Shown piece after piece: positions 8,285 to 14,518 of a stretch of DNA of 31,877 nucleotides. The stretch lies in NCBI GenBank assembly GCA_947305255.1, contig CAMZDE010000005.1:1-31877 (forward strand), given 5' to 3'. Below the pieces are notes generated by a model. It was not told the origin of the DNA and did not search any database. It saw nothing but the letters and a program-made list of their open reading frames with translations. This stretch comes from an uncultured Alphaproteobacteria bacterium. GTDB lineage: Bacteria; Pseudomonadota; Alphaproteobacteria; Rs-D84. Both the position numbers and the translations under genes were made by a program. The first letter of the stretch is position 1, and every line of letters starts with the position of its first letter.

Positions 8285-8581
8285 GTGGATATGGAAAGCC
8301 TGATGGCGAATGCGCAAAATTTGCAGACTAAAATCGCCGCCGCACAAGAATCATTGGCAAATATGCATGTCAAAGGTATTGCCGGAAATGGCGATGTTGT
8401 GGTTGATATGACCGGCAAATATGATTTGGTGTCTGTGACAATCCGGCCAGATGTTTTATCGCGTGCCGCAAAAATAGTGTCTGAACTGGTGGCAGACGCA
8501 TATCGCGATGCCAAAACCAAAGCCGATGTTTTAATTGATGAAGTTATGACATCGGTGTCTGGTGGTTTTTCATTAAACTAA
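8285..8581 (+). CDS. ybaB: YbaB/EbfC nucleoid-associated protein
   Basis: YbaB/EbfC proteins are small dimeric DNA-binding proteins of the nucleoid. The 98 residues show the family pattern: an N-terminal helix with 'LMANAQNLQTKIAAAQESLA', then 'GIAGNGDVVVDMTGKYDLVS' and a C-terminal helix 'ELVADAYRDAKTKAD'. The GTG start is chosen because an AAGGAAA site lies at good spacing; an in-frame ATG two codons later is the alternative. In many bacteria ybaB follows dnaX; here dnaX is 19 kb away, and ybaB closes the pnp operon instead. Confidence 0.85.
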   Translation: MDMESLMANAQNLQTKIAAAQESLANMHVKGIAGNGDVVVDMTGKYDLVSVTIRPDVLSRAAKIVSELVADAYRDAKTKADVLIDEVMTSVSGGFSLN

Positions 8582-8588
8582 AAAATAC

Positions 8589-8617
8589 TGGACAAGTGAA
8601 AAAAAACAGATTATCAT
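8589..8617 (+). promoter_or_regulatory. tRNA-Val promoter
   Basis: TGGACA (8589-8594), a 17-base spacer and TATCAT (8612-8617) lie so that transcription would start about 8 bases before the mature tRNA 5' end. Confidence 0.6.
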
Positions 8618-8631
8618 ACGGCTGTTTTTCT

Positions 8632-8708
8632 GGATGTTTAGCTCAGTTGGCTAGAGCATCTCGTTTACACCGAGAGGGTCAGGAGTTCGAGTCTCTTAAC
8701 ATCCACCA
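8632..8708 (+). tRNA. tRNA-Val (anticodon UAC)
   Basis: The 77 bases fold as a full cloverleaf. Acceptor arms are GGATGTT and AACATCC with seven pairs. The D arm is GCTC/GAGC. The anticodon stem TCTCG/CGAGA closes the loop TTTACAC, giving anticodon TAC. The T arm AGGAG/CTCTT closes TTCGAGT. Discriminator A is followed by an encoded CCA. An inverted-repeat element begins two bases after the CCA. Confidence 0.95.
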
Positions 8709-8709
8709 T

Positions 8710-8816
8710 CCGTCTTCGCTTCGCTCCGTCGCGATTGGTACAATCGGGCGGGGCGATGTGATTTTAATCACGCGAAGCGGATGTCGCGACGGAGTGAGTG
8801 CAACGAACGAAGACGG
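8710..8816. repeat. 107-bp inverted-repeat element next to tRNA-Val
   Basis: Two nested arm pairs are visible: CCGTCTTCG (8710-8718) with CGAAGACGG (8808-8816), and CTCCGTCGCGA (8724-8734) with TCGCGACGGAG (8784-8794). Inside is a smaller hairpin, GTGATT/AATCAC. The GC-rich composition differs from its surroundings. It ends nine bases before the GIY-YIG start codon and abuts the tRNA 3' end, so it may be a small mobile or target element of that nuclease. Confidence 0.75.
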
Positions 8817-8824
8817 ACAATAAT

Positions 8825-9064
8825 ATGTTTTACGTATATATTTTACAAAGTATCAGTTCGCCAGATAATTTTTACATTGGTTATACCGATAATTTAAAAC
8901 GTCGCTTTAAACAGCACAACTATGAACATTTTGGACATACTGATAAATATAAACCGTGGCGTATAAAAGATTATTTTGCTATTGACGACGAACAAAAAGC
9001 GAAAGATTTTGAAAAATATTTGAAATCTCAATGCGGGCGTGAATTTATAAAAAAGCATTTTTAA
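8825..9064 (+). CDS. GIY-YIG family nuclease-like protein
   Basis: This 79-aa protein is a stand-alone GIY-YIG domain. 'YVYILQ' and 'FYIGYT' give the two signature strands (Y and G kept), followed by 'LKRRFKQH' with the catalytic arginine, and a downstream glutamate in 'EKYLKSQ'. Such small proteins resemble UvrC/homing-nuclease catalytic domains; their roles are mostly unproven. The ATG at 8825 is preferred over the in-frame GTG at 8798, because the GTG lies inside the right arm of the inverted repeat. The gene sits between tRNA-Val and a broken tRNA-Val copy, consistent with a mobile origin. Confidence 0.85.
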   Translation: MFYVYILQSISSPDNFYIGYTDNLKRRFKQHNYEHFGHTDKYKPWRIKDYFAIDDEQKAKDFEKYLKSQCGREFIKKHF

Positions 9065-9126
9065 TATATTAATAATAAATTAATTTTGAATTTTTAAGGA
9101 CTGCGAAGGCGGGCAAAATGTTTATG

Positions 9127-9157
9127 AAAAACCGGCATTCGCCGGTTTTAATTTTTG
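9127..9157 (+). terminator. terminator after the GIY-YIG gene
   Basis: AAAACCGGC and GCCGGTTTT form a nine-pair stem over ATTC, followed by TTTTAATTTTTG. Confidence 0.8.
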
Positions 9158-9163
9158 TATGGG

Positions 9164-9280
9164 GGATATTTAGAGACGAGAACGAAGGAGTTCGACAACA
9201 AGTAGATTTTGAAAGCATTTGCGCATCAAAATCGTCACGGTTGCCGCGCAGGGCTATGCCCGAGCGAGTCTCTTAACATC
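9164..9280 (+). pseudogene. broken tRNA-Val relic with insertion
   Basis: Three blocks of the intact tRNA-Val recur in order: GGATATTTAG (9164-9173, 9 of 10 to the tRNA 5' end), AGGAGTTCGA (9186-9195, identical to tRNA bases 8681-8690) and CGAGTCTCTTAACATC (9265-9280, identical to 8688-8703). The D and anticodon arms are lost. About 70 bp lie inserted in the T loop, bounded by CGA on both sides; the insert holds two hairpins (GATTTTG/CAAAATC and GGGC/GCCC). It cannot make a tRNA. Confidence 0.55.
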
Positions 9281-9308
9281 TATTTGCATGATGTCAGACT
9301 TAAATTTG

Positions 9309-9827
9309 TTAATCCTCTGGAACAACAGTTGTTAATGGAACCACAGTGGTGGCACTGCTGCGGTCGTCATCCCATGTAGTGTATATCGTGACACGCTGGC
9401 TTTTTATGCCTGCGACTACAGCGTTACTAGATATTAGACGTTGTTCCATAACCTCAGCAGACTCATCATTGTAATATGCCAAACCATATAAAAAATCGTC
9501 CGCACCATCCACATCATTAATTCTGTCGCCAGTGGTACCGTTAAATAAGGCGGGTTGTTTTTCTATATCAAGCCTATTCACTGCAGCGATGCTATCATTA
9601 TATGCGCCCTTAACATACGCGGTAGATGCGATATGTTCATCGTCATCATCACCAATTGTCGCAATTGCATAGGGGCCATTGTTCGCAATTGTCACGGTTC
9701 CATTGGATGCGACCTGTGCTGGTGTATTTACAGTGTGATAAGTGCGTTCATTTGTTGTCCAATCTGCCCATGCATTGAACGGTAACGCGGCGATAATCGC
9801 CAATGATAGTAGTTTTTTTGTTGTCAT
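9309..9827 (-). CDS. small secreted protein, IYTTWDDD family, copy 2
   Basis: This 172-aa paralogue starts at the MTTKK codon because a GGGAGG site lies six bases upstream and a signal peptide ('LLSLAIIAALPFNAWAD') begins there; the frame stays open further up only because it runs into the leader. The core 'DDDEHIASTAYVKGAYNDSI' and end block 'VTIYTTWDDD' match the other copies. The middle ('RINDVDGADDFLYGLAYYND' region) is its own. The tail is 'TTVVPED' rather than 'STAQ'. It is monocistronic, with its own promoter and structured leader. Predicted exported; function unknown. Confidence 0.85.
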   Translation of the reverse strand: MTTKKLLSLAIIAALPFNAWADWTTNERTYHTVNTPAQVASNGTVTIANNGPYAIATIGDDDDEHIASTAYVKGAYNDSIAAVNRLDIEKQPALFNGTTGDRINDVDGADDFLYGLAYYNDESAEVMEQRLISSNAVVAGIKSQRVTIYTTWDDDRSSATTVVPLTTVVPED

Positions 9828-10028
9828 ATCTTTCCTCCCTTTGTTTGTTGCAACAACAAAACAACCACCAGAAAAAATCAGGTGGTTGGAGGACAAGAAC
9901 AATTAACGAGAATTGTGTGCCTTATTCAATATATTCGGCAACCCTCCAACCGTGTGTTGGAGATTTTAACGTCATCTCGGACGCTCGTTAAAGGGCTCTT
10001 GTACCCCATCGGAAAAACTCTTTCCGAC
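9828..10028 (-). promoter_or_regulatory. structured leader RNA of copy 2
   Basis: From the predicted start near 10028 to the ATG, the minus strand carries the conserved elements in order: hairpin TCGGAAA/TTTCCGA, CGTC/GACG hairpin, A (CTCCAA), B (GGTTGGAGG), TGCC-loop-GGCA with loop GAATATATTGAATAA, ACAATT/AATTGT, C (CCTCCAACCACC), D (GGTGGTTG), the TTGTTGCAACAA hairpin and the GGGAGG ribosome site. Model details are given under copy 3. Confidence 0.7.
9926..10009 (-). other. possible leader peptide ORF in copy 2 leader
   Basis: An ATG right after the first hairpin opens a 27-codon frame beginning MGYKSPLTSVRDDVKISN and ending LEGCRIY, with the stop inside the conserved 15-base loop. The copy 3 leader encodes a closely similar peptide in the same frame. 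There is no strong ribosome site. Confidence 0.35.
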
Positions 10029-10034
10029 GATGCT

Positions 10035-10063
10035 ATTTTATCAGAAAACGCCGTCCCATACAA
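10035..10063 (-). promoter_or_regulatory. promoter of copy 2
   Basis: On the minus strand TTGTAT, a 17-base spacer and TAAAAT. The copy 4 promoter has the same TAAAAT and the same spacing. Confidence 0.65.
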
Positions 10064-10109
10064 GAACAAAAACGTGTCACATTGAATTTGTGAATATTAG
10101 CAAAACATA

Positions 10110-10138
10110 TTGACATTTTTACTTTTTTGTGTTAATAT
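10110..10138 (+). promoter_or_regulatory. promoter of the 434-aa gene
   Basis: Perfect TTGACA (10110-10115), 17 bases, TAATAT (10133-10138), 32 bases before the ATG. It is one of the strongest promoters in the window. Confidence 0.75.
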
Positions 10139-10170
10139 TTATGGGTCAAAATAATTAGGGTAAATTAAAA

Positions 10171-11475
10171 ATGAGTAAAAAACTTGATATTATAACATTG
10201 ATGACCGTATTGTCGGTCACTGTCTTGTTTTGGGTGCAATCGTGCGACGATTCTGATGTGAAAACGTCGGTTCCGAAAAACGAATTGCCGGCCAAAAAGG
10301 CGGTCGATGAAATATTGGCGTCGCGCAAATCTGAAACTTTTGATATGGTTCGCGATTATATGTTAAATATCAATGGTTATCATTCGTATGTGGCGCAGTT
10401 AGATTCTTTGCGTCCAATTTCCCAAGATGTTGCGGATATAAACGATATAAAATCACAATATACATTGGGTGGCACCGTGACACGACGCGTTACAACAGAC
10501 GGTGTTAAAATCCTGGATAAATTATATTCTGAAATCGATACGTTATTGGCGCGATACAATATTTCTTTGGCCGATAGGGTTATTTCATATGACCACGAAT
10601 TTGCAATATTGGTCAACCAAGACGCCAGTGATGCCGATGTGATATATATTGATAAAGAAAAAATGGCTTTTGTTGGGGCAGGGCGCGATTTATATTCTGA
10701 TTGTGGTTCTGATTTTTGGGTCTTTCGTGATACAGAAGGCGCATTTAACACTTTGTTGTCTGCGATTTATAGTGTTGTTGATGACGCACAATTGGATATG
10801 AATACAAATCGCGCAATTAAATCAGAAGCCAAGAAAAAGGTTTTACAAACAAAACATAATTTGGAAACCAATCGTCATGCAATAGAACACGAATATCGCG
10901 ACTATTATATGTTGGACGAATACGGCAAAAAAACACTGGGGGTCGGGGCCAAAGATTTTGGATATGAATTTTTGGACGACGAAAGTATGAACGGAAAATA
11001 CGCGGTCACATATCGTTATACCAGTTTATATAACCCAAACCTTAACCCTGAATTTTTCGCAGATACATCCGCGACATATAAATTGACCAAGGCTGGTTCG
11101 CGTGATTGGCGCGTTGAAAAACATTTTGCCGATGGAAAAATTGAAAAAACACCGGCGTTTTCTGGCAAAGCGACCGTGTCGAAACAGACAAGTGTTGTGC
11201 CGAATATTGATGCTCGTGACAATACGAATTTTGAATTTGAACAAGATACAGTTTCCGGCGGCCGTGTTTTCTTTGATGAAATTGTAAAAATCCAACCACG
11301 CAAAAAAGATTGGAAGGCGCAAATCCCACCACGTGCGCAAAATACAATCGATTCTTTGAACCAAGAAATTACGCATAAAGAAGAACTGCGTAATTTGGCG
11401 GCGCGTAAAAAGATAGAGGCTGATTCAATCGCGAACAATGTTATTATTAAACGTTTTGCGGAAAACCAACGATAA
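10171..11475 (+). CDS. envelope protein of unknown function (434 aa)
   Basis: I do not recognise this protein. It begins with a hydrophobic segment (residues 8-22) followed by 'WVQSCDDSD'. Cys25 could be lipidated, but Gln at -2 is unusual for a lipobox, so a simple membrane anchor is as likely. The body (about 35-440) is charged and helical at the ends, with a C-terminal coiled-coil-like region ('NSLNQEITHKEELRNLAARK' nearby). It has a very strong promoter and a following small gene 22 bp downstream, so the two form an operon. Both end in the same five residues, AENQR. Likely faces the periplasm. Confidence 0.7.
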   Translation: MSKKLDIITLMTVLSVTVLFWVQSCDDSDVKTSVPKNELPAKKAVDEILASRKSETFDMVRDYMLNINGYHSYVAQLDSLRPISQDVADINDIKSQYTLGGTVTRRVTTDGVKILDKLYSEIDTLLARYNISLADRVISYDHEFAILVNQDASDADVIYIDKEKMAFVGAGRDLYSDCGSDFWVFRDTEGAFNTLLSAIYSVVDDAQLDMNTNRAIKSEAKKKVLQTKHNLETNRHAIEHEYRDYYMLDEYGKKTLGVGAKDFGYEFLDDESMNGKYAVTYRYTSLYNPNLNPEFFADTSATYKLTKAGSRDWRVEKHFADGKIEKTPAFSGKATVSKQTSVVPNIDARDNTNFEFEQDTVSGGRVFFDEIVKIQPRKKDWKAQIPPRAQNTIDSLNQEITHKEELRNLAARKKIEADSIANNVIIKRFAENQR

Positions 11476-11497
11476 ACACCAACCAAAGGAAAGAAAA

Positions 11498-11734
11498 ATG
11501 AAAAAACAAATATCTGAAAAATTGGACAAAGCAGCAAAGAAAATCGAAACAATCGCTATAATAACATTTATCGTTGGCGGAATGTTCGGATTTGGTTATG
11601 GCGCGGTTATGGGTATCAAAGACGCGTTTCAACGACATTCAGAACGCAAAGTAGCACCGGCAAAACAAATACCGTCAGATACAATCGAATATATATCTGC
11701 GATGAAAATGTCGAACGCTGAAAACCAAAGATAA
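11498..11734 (+). CDS. small single-pass membrane protein (78 aa)
   Basis: The ATG at 11498 is chosen because AAAGGA lies upstream; the frame is open further up but overlaps the previous gene. The N-terminal amphipathic lysine-rich helix is followed by one membrane segment rich in glycine ('ITFIVGGMFGFGYGAVMG', about 24-41) and a polar tail ending AENQR, like the preceding protein. A pore-forming, assembly or partner role for the upstream protein is possible but unproven. Confidence 0.75.
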   Translation: MKKQISEKLDKAAKKIETIAIITFIVGGMFGFGYGAVMGIKDAFQRHSERKVAPAKQIPSDTIEYISAMKMSNAENQR

Positions 11735-11747
11735 TTTGTATGAAAGA

Positions 11748-11777
11748 CACGCCGCCCGTTTGGGCGGTGTTTTTTTG
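11748..11777 (+). terminator. terminator of the 434-aa/78-aa operon
   Basis: CCGCCC (11752-11757), GTTT loop, GGGCGG (11762-11767) and a run of seven T. The -35 of copy 3 starts a few bases later. Confidence 0.8.
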
Positions 11778-11779
11778 CC

Positions 11780-11808
11780 TTGTTTTTATTGTTAAAAAAT
11801 GGTATTAT
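11780..11808 (+). promoter_or_regulatory. promoter of copy 3
   Basis: TTGTTT, a 17-base spacer and TATTAT. Spacer and downstream sequence nearly match the copy 5 promoter. Confidence 0.65.
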
Positions 11809-11814
11809 ACACGT

Positions 11815-12017
11815 GTCGCGGGGCGTTCCTGCGATGGGGTATAGCTACCCGATACAAACGGCGTCAAAGAATGACGTAAAATTCTCCAATGTATGGTTGG
11901 AGGGCTGCCGAATATATTGAATAAGGCACACAATTTCCGTTTGAATTGTAGCTAACCTCCAACCACCCTTAAAACCGGTGGTTGTTTTGTTGTTGCAACA
12001 AACAAGGGAGGAAAGAT
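11815..12017 (+). promoter_or_regulatory. structured leader RNA of copy 3 (reference copy)
   Basis: Helices by eye: H1 TCGCGGG 11816-11822 with CCTGCGA 11828-11834; H2 GGGTA 11837-11841 with TACCC 11846-11850; H3 CGTC 11862-11865 with GACG 11873-11876; A CTCCAA 11884-11889 with B TTGGAG 11897-11902; B GGTTGGAGG 11895-11903 with C CCTCCAACC 11956-11964; P2 TGCC/GGCA around GAATATATTGAATAA (11910-11924); P3 ACAATT/AATTGT; C CAACCACC 11960-11967 with D GGTGGTTG 11977-11984, then a T-rich run. The ribosome-site GGAGG (12007-12011) can pair with CCTCC of C. A:B, B:C and C:D exclude one another, as in an attenuator. H1, H2 and P2 differ in sequence but keep pairing between copies. Confidence 0.75.
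11834..11920 (+). other. possible leader peptide ORF in copy 3 leader
   Basis: A 28-codon frame begins MGYSYPIQTASKNDVKFSN and ends LEGCRIY, stopping inside the P2 loop. It is related in frame and sequence to the copy 2 leader ORF. A ribosome at its stop would cover element B. No strong ribosome site is seen. Confidence 0.35.
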
Positions 12018-12533
12018 ATGACAACAAAGAAACTACTAATACCATTGGCAGTGATGATAATGTTGCCTTTGGGCGCAAACGCAACAATTGGACCAGATAA
12101 AGAATATGGTGATTCACCAGCCTTTGCTGATTACGACCCGCCATATGCGACAGTCATTATAAGCAATGATGACGCAGAACATATAGCGTCCACGGCGTAT
12201 GTCAAAGGTGCTTATAATGACACGGTTGCTGCATTGAATACGTTGGACAATAATAAGCAAACAAAAATAATCAATCTGGACACGAATGTTGAAATGGAAG
12301 CTGGTGTAGGCTATACTACGGGTGAAGATATTGCAATTGAGGTCATTGCCAATCCTGAAACACCTTTTAATTCTGCCTATCGTGCACGATTAGGTGAACT
12401 TTTTGTGGCCGGCGACGGCCTAGCGTATGCTTTGGCACAAGTGGTGAATTACGTCAACGATAAAACAGTTGAAATTTATACTACTTGGGATGAAGACAAT
12501 ACAACCACGGTTGAATTATCATCTGCACAATAA
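12018..12533 (+). CDS. small secreted protein, IYTTWDDD family, copy 3
   Basis: This 171-aa paralogue starts at MTTKK, six bases after GGGAGG. The signal peptide is 'LLIPLAVMIMLPLGANA'. The core is 'NDDAEHIASTAYVKGAYNDT', and the end block is 'VEIYTTWDEDNTTTVELSSA'. Its unique middle contains 'MEAGVGYTTGEDIAIEVIAN'. It lacks the central 'GIKSQR' seen in copies 1 and 2. It is monocistronic, with its own promoter and leader, and transcribed away from copy 2. Predicted exported; function unknown. Confidence 0.85.
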   Translation: MTTKKLLIPLAVMIMLPLGANATIGPDKEYGDSPAFADYDPPYATVIISNDDAEHIASTAYVKGAYNDTVAALNTLDNNKQTKIINLDTNVEMEAGVGYTTGEDIAIEVIANPETPFNSAYRARLGELFVAGDGLAYALAQVVNYVNDKTVEIYTTWDEDNTTTVELSSAQ

Positions 12534-12541
12534 TACGCATC

Positions 12542-12561
12542 TCTGGCCAAAGATGGCCAGA
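12542..12561 (+). terminator. weak hairpin after copy 3
   Basis: TCTGGCC and GGCCAGA form a seven-pair stem over AAAGAT, without a T-run. It may protect the mRNA end rather than terminate transcription alone. Confidence 0.4.
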
Positions 12562-12602
12562 ACAGCGGCCCATCATCGGGACAAAACTCTAAAAAGCTGA
12601 AA

Positions 12603-12787
12603 TGTCATTCCGAGGAGTGTTTTTCGCAAAAGCGATAGCGTTGTGAAAAACACGACGTGGGAATCCTGTTGAATAAAAAAGGCCGGTGTGGCGTGTACCA
12701 CACCGGAAACTAATTTGACTGGATTGCCACGAATCCGCAATCAACAACAGCATGCTTGGTTGCTGATTGCAGATTCTCGCAATGACA
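12603..12787. repeat. 185-bp non-coding element with TGTCATT ends
   Basis: TGTCATT at 12603 and AATGACA at 12781-12787 are terminal inverted repeats. Inside are CATTCCGAGGAG, a perfect hairpin CCGGTGTGG/CCACACCGG (12683-12706) and GGATTGCCACG followed by CTCGCAATGACA. This resembles dispersed 'TGTCATTCC / CTCGCAATGACA' intergenic repeats known in several alphaproteobacteria. No convincing ORF. The region up to 12960 (CCCCCTTCGTCTTGCGACTG... onward) also looks repeat-like and holds no gene. Confidence 0.6.
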
Positions 12788-12959
12788 ATGTCCTTTTTGG
12801 ATTCGGAATAACAAAACAGATGTAACCCCCTTCGTCTTGCGACTGGTGGTCGCAATCCACTTCCCCGTTGGGGCAGAATTATTTCCAGCCCTGCGACAGA
12901 AAGCCGGATGACAACTCTCTTTTTTTTATTATATTATGTTCCAGAGATTATGGATGTGT

Positions 12960-12989
12960 AAAAAACAAACCGCCCAAACGGGCGGCATT
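12960..12989 (-). terminator. terminator of the lptF operon
   Basis: CCGCCC (12970-12975), AAAC and GGGCGG (12980-12985) form the stem. On the minus strand a TTTGTTTTT run follows it. The core is the same as in the terminator at 11748. Confidence 0.75.
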
Positions 12990-12993
12990 GTTT

Positions 12994-13752
12994 TTATCTT
13001 ATATTCCCCAAATTATAGGCGCGGGCACGGGTCACATACTGACGCGCCAATTCTGTGTCAAAACGCGGCTTTTCATTAAACAGGTCGTTTGATTTCAATC
13101 TGCCTTCGGCGTCTATCCAAATTGGTGTGTTTTTGGGAACAATCGCGTTTATCAATCGCAAATTATGAATGACATTATCGGGTGAAATCCCCCCAGAATA
13201 TCCCATCGGATGCGTTTCATAAATTGGTTTTTGCCATGCCTTTGGCGCAACACCACGGCCGCCCGATGCATCGAACAAAAGTGAAAAACGTGCGCCTGTG
13301 GCGTGTAATTTTTCAACCGCTGATTTTGTTTTGTCGTTATATTGGAATATAAATTCACGACGTGGTAATCCGGCAATTAATTGCGCAACACGTTTTGGGT
13401 TTATGTTTTGCACTGCAAATTCAGGCATGTTTATTTGAATGCGTTTTATAATTGGATTGCCGCTAGAATTGCGTGCATATACCCATGGTGCCAATATTTC
13501 TGGAATTTTGCCGTTTAAACATATTTCAGATGCCCATTCCATGTTAATATGTATTGCCAGATTCATACCTTTGACATCATAAAGTTGATGCATTAATTGG
13601 TCAAACCATACATTGCGTGCCATACCTTGGTCCATTTTTGACGGATGACATTGAACAGCGACCTCTGCACTGGGCATCACACCCAATTTTATTATTTCAG
13701 AAACCGGATTGTGTTCCCGTGGGTCGGAACATGTTATATAACGTAAATACAT
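12994..13752 (-). CDS. TIM-barrel protein, phosphoribosylanthranilate-isomerase-like, paralogue B
   Basis: This 252-aa cytoplasmic protein is paralogous to its upstream neighbour. Shared landmarks are 'RYITCSDPRE' at the start, 'WFDQL', 'IHINMEW', then 'LLFDASGGRGVAPKAW', 'GYSGGISPDNV' and 'IWIDAEG'. The last three, in order and spacing, resemble the phosphate-binding and glycine loops of the TrpF/PRAI (beta-alpha)8 barrel. No other trp gene is present and the PRAI N-terminal 'KICG' motif is missing, so a different substrate is likely. It is the last gene of the lptF operon, 13 bp after paralogue A. Function not assigned. Confidence 0.7.
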   Translation of the reverse strand: MYLRYITCSDPREHNPVSEIIKLGVMPSAEVAVQCHPSKMDQGMARNVWFDQLMHQLYDVKGMNLAIHINMEWASEICLNGKIPEILAPWVYARNSSGNPIIKRIQINMPEFAVQNINPKRVAQLIAGLPRREFIFQYNDKTKSAVEKLHATGARFSLLFDASGGRGVAPKAWQKPIYETHPMGYSGGISPDNVIHNLRLINAIVPKNTPIWIDAEGRLKSNDLFNEKPRFDTELARQYVTRARAYNLGNIR

Positions 13753-13765
13753 TTTTTACCTTTTT

Positions 13766-14515
13766 TTATTTTTCATAATCATTGTACCAATTTGAAGCAT
13801 AACGAAGATATTCGCGTGCCAGATTCAAATCCATCACACCTGATGTTTTATCACGCAATTGTCCTTCGGCATCAATCCATGTTTGATAATTTTGTGGCAA
13901 GATGTTTGATATTTTGCCCAAAACAGTGGTGACATTATATGGCGATATTCCACCGGCATAGCCAAATTGTTTGTCCCAAAATGCCGGTTTTTTCCAGACA
14001 ACCGGTGGTACACCTGCACCATATGATTCATCAAATAATACGTTGAATTGTGCGCCTGTTTTTCTTAAATCTGAAACATCACCACGAATGACGTGATTGA
14101 ATGGTAAAATAAATTCATAATCACGAAAATCAGAAATCAATCTGGACAGTTTTTGTGCATCAAATTTAAATGTAAAATCACCGTGGTTTAATTGTATTCT
14201 GTATATTAAATTTTTCCCAGTGGTTGAATGTTTTTGTTTCATAAAATACGTTATTTCATCTGGTATTTTGCCAGAACACATATCACCGCACCATTCGTAA
14301 TTTATATGTATAGCGATATTAATCGGCGTTTCAGATTTTTTTGCAATCTCTAATAATTTATCAAACCATACGAACCTTTTGTTGCCAAATTCCATATTTG
14401 GTTTGTGTACCTGGACACCCAGTTCCGCAATAGGATATGTTTTTAATAAATCAACAACATCTTGCGGATTCAGGTTTTCTCGGGGGTCAGAACATGTTAT
14501 ATAACGTAATTTCAT
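13766..14515 (-). CDS. TIM-barrel protein, phosphoribosylanthranilate-isomerase-like, paralogue A
   Basis: This 249-aa protein begins 'MKLRYITCSDPRE' and carries the same series as paralogue B: 'WFDKLLEI', 'IHINYEWCGDMCSGKIPDE', 'LFDESYGAGVPPVVW', 'GYAGGISPYNV' and 'TWIDAEGQL'. The conserved Asp in LFD and IDAEG are candidate active-site residues, and the GGIS loop is a candidate phosphate site. It begins 3 bp after rlmN. The tandem pair implies a local duplication kept by selection; sequences have diverged well beyond recent copies. Enzyme activity is inferred from fold-like motifs only. Confidence 0.7.
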   Translation of the reverse strand: MKLRYITCSDPRENLNPQDVVDLLKTYPIAELGVQVHKPNMEFGNKRFVWFDKLLEIAKKSETPINIAIHINYEWCGDMCSGKIPDEITYFMKQKHSTTGKNLIYRIQLNHGDFTFKFDAQKLSRLISDFRDYEFILPFNHVIRGDVSDLRKTGAQFNVLFDESYGAGVPPVVWKKPAFWDKQFGYAGGISPYNVTTVLGKISNILPQNYQTWIDAEGQLRDKTSGVMDLNLAREYLRYASNWYNDYEK

Positions 14516-14518
14516 TTT

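Noticed and set aside
8798..8824. GTG start for the GIY-YIG gene
   Set aside because: The GTG lies within the right arm of the inverted repeat, and the domain's first strand begins right after ATG 8825.
9828..9902. Longer N-terminus for copy 2 (and similar extensions for copies 3 and 4)
   Set aside because: The extension lies in the structured leader and across the GGGAGG ribosome site; the signal peptide begins at MTTK in all these copies.
681..12144. Many antisense and out-of-frame ORFs of 60-200 codons, such as 5099-5716 (-) and 1999-2322 (+)
   Set aside because: They shadow strong genes, lack ribosome sites and show composition of non-coding frames.
12589..12960. Protein-coding genes in the 460-bp stretch after copy 3
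   Set aside because: Frames there run through inverted repeats and hairpins, with no ribosome site or recognisable protein.
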